NCBI GenBank assembly: GCA_019693395.1
Contig: JAAMXP010001695.1
Span: 1 to 12,386 of the forward strand
DNA: 12,386 nucleotides
Direction of reading: 5' to 3'
DNA from: Ettlia oleoabundans
Lineage: Eukaryota > Chlorophyta > Chlorophyceae > Chlamydomonadales
Shown: positions 8,414-12,386 of the stretch, piece by piece
Numbering within the stretch: position 1 is the first letter of the stretch
How the letters are laid out: each line of letters begins with the position of its first letter
Position numbers and translations under genes: made by a program
Notes under the pieces: model-generated
What the model saw: the letters and a program-made list of their open reading frames with translations, nothing else
Told to the model about the DNA's origin: nothing
Database searches by the model: none

Positions 8414-9929
8414 ATGCGAACAGCACTGCCGAAGTGGTGCTCGGCGGCAAACTGCGCCGCAGTACGCAGGGCAAACAACACAGCGCGGCAAAGTCGTAGA
8501 TCTGCCGGAGCCATGGCGTCTAGCGCAGCAGCAGCACCCGCCGTACCCGCCGCCGCCAGCAGCAGCAGCAGTAATGGCTTTGAGCAGTACATTCCTGGCC
8601 TCCTCCACTGGGTGGATTTTTGCAACAATGGCGCAGCTGTAGCAGCAGAGTTTTACCGCTCTCAGTGGATGGGAGGGCTGTTGGCTACCTGAAACCCAGG
8701 TGGGTGCTGGGTGCTGGGTGTTGGGTGCTTCTGGCAGTTTGCGCAGCTAGTGCCAGGTCACATGAATTTCCAGGTTGCACAAATGACCGATAGAAAAACC
8801 ACCCCTGCTTGCCCCCTGCCTGCCCGCAGCTTTGCACAGACGTCTTCCAGCAGCAGGGCAGCGAGGGCAGTAGCCTTGCAGTGCATCCGCAGTTGGCCGC
8901 GCAGCAGCAGCGCACTGAGGCCATAGCGGCGGTGCTGGCACAGCTAAGGCGAGAGGGACTTATAGAATGTTGGCGAAACGAGCTCTACCCAGCAGTGCAG
9001 TCCTTCCACGACGAACCAGTTTTTCTCATAGAACGTGCAGCGGCGCCGCATTTTGGGTGCATATGGTGAGGTGTTGCAGCAGTTTCTCGTTGATAGTGTT
9101 GACACCAACTTGTCAAAAAGGTTTGGGATCAAGGCATGCAATTTGTGCTGCGGTCTGCGGAGCTGGGGATTAAGGAGTGGCGGAGCCAGGCCCGACAGCT
9201 TGCATCTGACGCCCTCCGCCCTGCGCTTGGCGGCTGTATATGTAACTCAGCTCAGTGATGTGCTCATGTACCAGCTAGGCCTGCCCTGCTGCTGCATTTT
9301 CTTGCCGGTTGCGCTAGCTCTCGGTACACGTTTTTAAACCCCACCCCACCCCACCCCGCAACGACCATCACCCACACTCCCACTCTCGTATAGCTCTGAT
9401 CACTCTGAATACCTTTCCTTATCTTCTACTTGCAGGTGTTCACATCAACGTCTATGTGACGCTGCTGGATGGCAGCAAGGAGCTCTGGGTGGCCCGTCAC
9501 AGTCGCAACAAGCCAACCTGGTGGGTGGGTGGCGGCAGCGCTGGCTGTCTGTTGTTGGGGGTGCTGAACGGCTGCCATGTAATGGCCGACTGGCTGGGTG
9601 GCTGCATGGTTGGAGGGCCCTGCTTGCAGCCTGTCTGCCGAGTGGAAGTCTGACTGGGCACGGTGAGAAGCTGGCACACCTTGCCACGCACAGGTTGCAC
9701 ACCTTGCTGATCGGGCCTGGTGGCTGGACAAGGCAGGCAGCTGCGGCACTTCGCCCAGCAAGGCGTGCATTACTGCCAGTCAGGGCCGGCTAGGTAGGTC
9801 TAGACGCCCTTGCCAGGCCAAATTAGGACCAAGTGGGGTTTTGGGACACACTCCTGCCGCCGCCACTGCTGCTGTTGCCCGCAGGCCGGGAAGCTCGACC
9901 ATATTGCTGCTGGCGGACAGCCGCACGGC
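8414..9929 (+). pseudogene. DUF4743/Nudix hydrolase gene, frame-broken and truncated
   Basis: The family is plant NUDT20/24-like: an N-terminal DUF4743 then a Nudix domain acting on nucleoside-diphosphate-linked compounds, often plastid-targeted. Exon-like blocks are 8414-8699, 8830-9065, 9436-9520 and 9885-9929. Diagnostic pieces in order: LLHWVDFCNNG, SRVLPLSVDGRAVGYLKP, TDVFQQQ, WRNELYPAVQSF, LIERAAAPHFG, AYG|VHINVYV, LWVARHSRNKPTW, GKLDHIAAGGQPHG. The start at 8414 gives an Arg/Ser/Ala-rich N-terminus like a plastid transit peptide; ATG 8513 has the best context. Neighbouring blocks sit in different frames at about 8640-8650, 8830-8845, 9050-9058 and 9885-9891. The catalytic Nudix box (GX5EX7REUXEEXGU), which should follow GGQPHG closely, is absent. 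Recognisable sequence stops about 20 nt before the duplicated block at 9950. A pseudogene is most likely. Non-standard splicing, or a catalytic exon beyond the window, could rescue it. Confidence 0.7.
9066..9435 (+). other. Nudix-gene intron with unexplained open frames
   Basis: Between the AYG and VHIN blocks lies 370 nt ending in a pyrimidine tract and CTTGCAG. The first 200 nt stay open and look protein-like in two frames: GEVLQQFLVDSVDTNLSKRF from about 9066, then MQFVLRSAELGIKEWRSQAR from about 9136. I do not recognise them. A short C-rich CCCCA run follows near 9338. Confidence 0.4.
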
Positions 9930-10166
9930 TGTGTGGCACACCTTGGCACGCACAGTAGGGTATTGTAAGTATAATACCATAAGAGCACAGGACACTGGGT
10001 CAGGTTTTTCTCTAGGAGTTCGGCTGAGTATGGTCGGCGCCGCATAACCCTAGCACCCACAGCCCCATCAACTCCTGCTCCTGATGTGACTGTCTCATGT
10101 GTTTCTCTTTCACCGCTCCAATCAGTGCACATCTTTGGTCTTGTGTTTGCATCGCCTGTACCGCAG

Positions 10167-11416
10167 CCGGCACAGAACCGTACTGAGCGGGTGCGCATCA
10201 TCGCCCGGGTGCTCGAGTGGCTGCAGCAGATGGAGGCAGCCCGGCCCAAGCAGTGAGTTGCTCCTACCTTCTTGGGGAGGAACCAGGCTTGCGGGGAGGG
10301 GCCCAGGCATGAGTTTGGGCGGGGGCCGGTGGGGGCGGGCCTAAGTTGCCAGCGTTGTTTGGCTGGCCGGCTGTCAAACTGCCAACTCAACACCCCATTT
10401 CCCACCATGCCGCCCCCGGCATCTGGCAGACCGTTGCGCCCTGTTAGTATCAGCCTAGTAGTGTGGGATCTCTTCCCCTACCATTTGTCTTGCAGGCCGC
10501 TCCACCCAGCTAGTGTCAGCCCTGGTGGTGTATGAGCTTAACTCGCTGGTTGATGTGATGGACTACGAGGAGCTGCACCAGGCATTTGGCGGTACGTACA
10601 TGCAGTACATTAGCAGTGCAATTGCATCGTATTTACAATAGATAGGCCGTGCAAAGATTGCATCCGGTACATTTTCTGCAAGTCCTGTGTTTGCCACCGA
10701 GGATGTGCATTGCATGTGCTTTCACTGTGGGCTGGTGGTTTGGTTGTGCAGTTTGGCAGGTGTGTTCGGCCCGGCCTGCCTACAAGTCAAATTCACAGCA
10801 TTTGGTAGTACTGTCCCCGTCACCTCGCCACGTAGCTTGCCTGCGTGTTGTCACCCGCCTGCAGGCCACCCTCCCGCCAAGGGGCTTTCACAACAGCAAG
10901 TGGCGGCACTGCCGGCGGTGCGCTTGACTGCACAGGCCATTGGCAGCCTGCACAGCGCGACCTGCTGCGTGTGCCTGGAGTTGTTTCAAGCCGGAGAGAC
11001 GGCCAGGCAAGCCACACGTATATATAACCTGGGTTATTAAGGATTTGCAAATGTGGGGCATTACGCTCCATTTCCCTACACCGCCAGGCTGGAGTGCTAC
11101 TGTGCCCGCTCACCTTCGCCAGCTACTTCCATTGCCCGCCTGCTGCAGGATTTTGCCGGGCTGCAGCCACGCTTTCCATGCCGCCTGCTTGGACCCTTGG
11201 CTGCTCAGCAAGGCGGTGTGTCCCGTTTGCCGGTCACAAGTGGAGCCGCCGCCCTCGCAGTCCAGCACACCCAGTCAGGCTGCCGCTCTTCAGGCTGCAG
11301 GTGTGTCAGCAGGCACAGCAGGCGGCAAGCCAGGCACGGCAGACACGGCAAGCAGCAGGGCCAGCATAGCAGCAGGCCACAGAAGCAGGGGGGAGCGTGC
11401 TGTGGGGCAAGCGTGA
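10167..11416 (+). pseudogene. Second RING-H2 gene copy, zinc-finger exon lost, frameshifted
   Basis: The exon equivalents are 10167-10252, 10496-10591, 10865-11006 and 11149-11416. The NZF-bearing exon 1 and its minisatellite are gone. In exon 2 the C-run after GGAGGCAG has three Cs where copy 1 has five, so the exon is 86 instead of 88 nt. Splicing to exon 3 then gives [12 protein letters not shown] and a stop. Exon 3 also changes DEMDYEE to DVMDYEE. In contrast, exon 4 appears identical to copy 1 over 142 nt. The RING half in exon 5 has all its zinc ligands, with one Val-to-Ile change after the GC-AG junction. The C-terminal tail is in a different frame and ends at 11414-11416. No start codon is evident that would give a RING-containing protein. 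It could still produce a non-coding or short transcript. Confidence 0.75.
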
Positions 11417-11834
11417 GCTGGTGCGCCAGCCACTGCCATCGCCAGTTATCAGCGGCTTTCGCTCGAGTGTATGAGTAGCTTCCTAGCCTTGCATTGGGCT
11501 CCTCAGCGCTGCAACCATATTCCTGCCCCAACCAGTTGACAGGCGAAGTTCCTTTGCCCATACTCCTCTCAGCTCCTGTACTCCTGTGCGGCACGTTGGC
11601 TGGCTGCTTTTGTGCTTCCAGCGGCTGCCCGTTTCGTGTACACAACTCGTTTCTTGTTTGCCTTGCTCCACATAACCGGCTATCCTGTGTGTACCGGGCT
11701 TACACCCCACCCACTCATGTGCTGCTGGTGAGCATACCCTTGCAGGTAAAGCAAGCTGCCATGCTCCCGGCTCCCTCCCTTTGTTACAATTATAGTAACC
11801 CTCGCTGCGTCCTTCCCCCTGCCCCTTCTGTAGC

Positions 11835-11839
11835 TGTAA
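11835..11839 (+). terminator. TGTAA polyadenylation-type signal, RING copy 2
   Basis: This is the duplicate of the signal at 3809-3813, kept in the same context (CTGTAGCTGTAAAGTGTAC). Confidence 0.45.
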
Positions 11840-12179
11840 AGTGTACTTTCTAGCTTGTACCTTCCGCAACAACTTGCGTAGCCTTACCCCCACAACATGT
11901 TATGTGTATGTGTTTACCAAGCTGCCGCAGCAACTGTATCGCTTGGCCTGCCTTACGGACAGACCATGGCCTACCTGACCTTACACCGCCATACTACCGC
12001 GCCGCCCCTCCAAATTGTTCATCTCAACATCCCTGCTGTGTGCCGTGTTTTTAATCCTTTCTGTAGCAATGTATCCTCCCGTGTTTCCTATTTTGACGCT
12101 TCTGTCGTGGCAATCAGCGCAATCCCTGCAATTTTTTGCTCCTGTGAACCGAGTCTCCAGACCATGGCCCTCTAATGGC

Positions 12180-12386
12180 TAGGGTGGCGCTGCTGTCCCA
12201 GCCTCGACAGAACCTCCGCGGGGGGGGTGGCAGGAGGTTGCTGAGCTGCTGCCGGCAAGGTGCCAGCGGCCGCATGGGCAGAGGGGGTGGCTGCTGGCTG
12301 GTGGCGGAAGGGCAGAGGAGTGAGGGCATGAGGGAGGTGCGGGAAGGGGTAGGGGCGAGGGGGTGCCCATGGGGCGAGCATGTGGG
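12180..12386. other. G-rich low-complexity end
   Basis: The plus strand is strongly G-rich, with a G8 run near 12221. All minus-strand frames are open and Pro/Ala-rich, which is what such composition gives by chance. An exon of a Pro/Ala-rich protein on the minus strand cannot be excluded. It contains no sequence resembling the missing catalytic part of the Nudix gene. Confidence 0.4.

Larger units (their letters stand above)
9950..12179 (+). repeat. Segmental duplication, copy 2 (direct)
   Basis: This matches 955-4154, minus about 985 nt of copy 1 (1047-2030). Across that gap the sequence runs GGCGCCGCA directly into TAACCCTAGCACCCAC. Offset to copy 1 is about 8,020 nt in the gene body and 8,025 nt at the right end. 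Confidence 0.9.

Noticed and set aside
8698..8732. Telomere-like short repeat (TGGGTGC units)
   Set aside because: About four imperfect 7-nt units inside an intron; the unit does not match known green algal telomere repeats.
9800..10408. A 202-codon minus-strand open frame
   Set aside because: It is antisense to the Nudix remnant and the duplicated block and has no recognisable domain.
10940..11416. A 158-codon open frame in the second RING copy as an independent gene
   Set aside because: It starts out of frame in exon 4 and crosses the GC-AG intron; only the exon 5 part is in the RING frame.
12172..12381. Pro/Ala-rich minus-strand protein
   Set aside because: All minus-strand frames are open here because of G-rich composition; there is no start context or domain to choose one.
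1..12386. CRISPR array, prophage or bacterial defence system
   Set aside because: Spliced genes, algal poly(A)-type signals and eukaryotic domain types show nuclear eukaryotic DNA. No regularly spaced repeat-spacer structure is present.

Overview
This looks like nuclear DNA of a green alga, most likely a chlorophyte related to the volvocine or Sphaeropleales groups. The evidence is compositional and structural. The sequence is moderately GC-rich. Genes are split by GT-AG introns of about 140 to 800 nt. TGTAA polyadenylation-type signals follow long 3' regions. Protein linkers are rich in Ala, Ser, Gln and Gly. The recognisable families are plant or algal in flavour: a phytocyanin-like cupredoxin, a plastid-type DUF4743/Nudix protein, and a RING-H2 protein resembling BIG BROTHER. 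I see no bacterial operons, rRNA, tRNA or CRISPR arrays. All gene models below are spliced by eye.

Layout. Positions 1-954 are pyrimidine-rich and gene-poor, with a degenerate ~29-bp repeat. Positions 955-4154 form the first copy of a segmental duplication. It holds an intact five-exon gene for a RING-H2 E3 ubiquitin ligase with an N-terminal NZF/RanBP2 zinc finger; its exon frames agree at every junction. Positions 4155-5180 have no recognisable gene apart from a possible TATA box and a GC-rich hairpin. A possible short first exon of an unknown gene starts at 5189. Positions 5701-7690 encode a secreted cupredoxin in four exons, with ligands His, Cys, His and Gln (stellacyanin-type). Its two large introns carry inverted repeats and a partial echo of exon 3.

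Positions 8414-9929 hold a Nudix-family gene (DUF4743 plus the start of the Nudix domain) with several small frame breaks. Recognisable Nudix sequence stops about 20 nt before the second copy of the duplication (9950-12179). That copy contains a RING gene with the exon encoding the zinc finger missing and a 2-nt frame break, so it reads as a pseudogene, although its RING exons are almost perfectly preserved. The last 200 bases are G-rich low-complexity DNA.

Functionally, the RING gene belongs to ubiquitin signalling and the cupredoxin to extracellular or secretory-pathway copper chemistry. The Nudix gene belongs to a family that hydrolyses nucleoside-diphosphate-linked substrates. Nothing suggests they work together. 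The main story is genomic: a recent direct duplication that dropped one regulatory exon and lies directly against a decaying Nudix gene.
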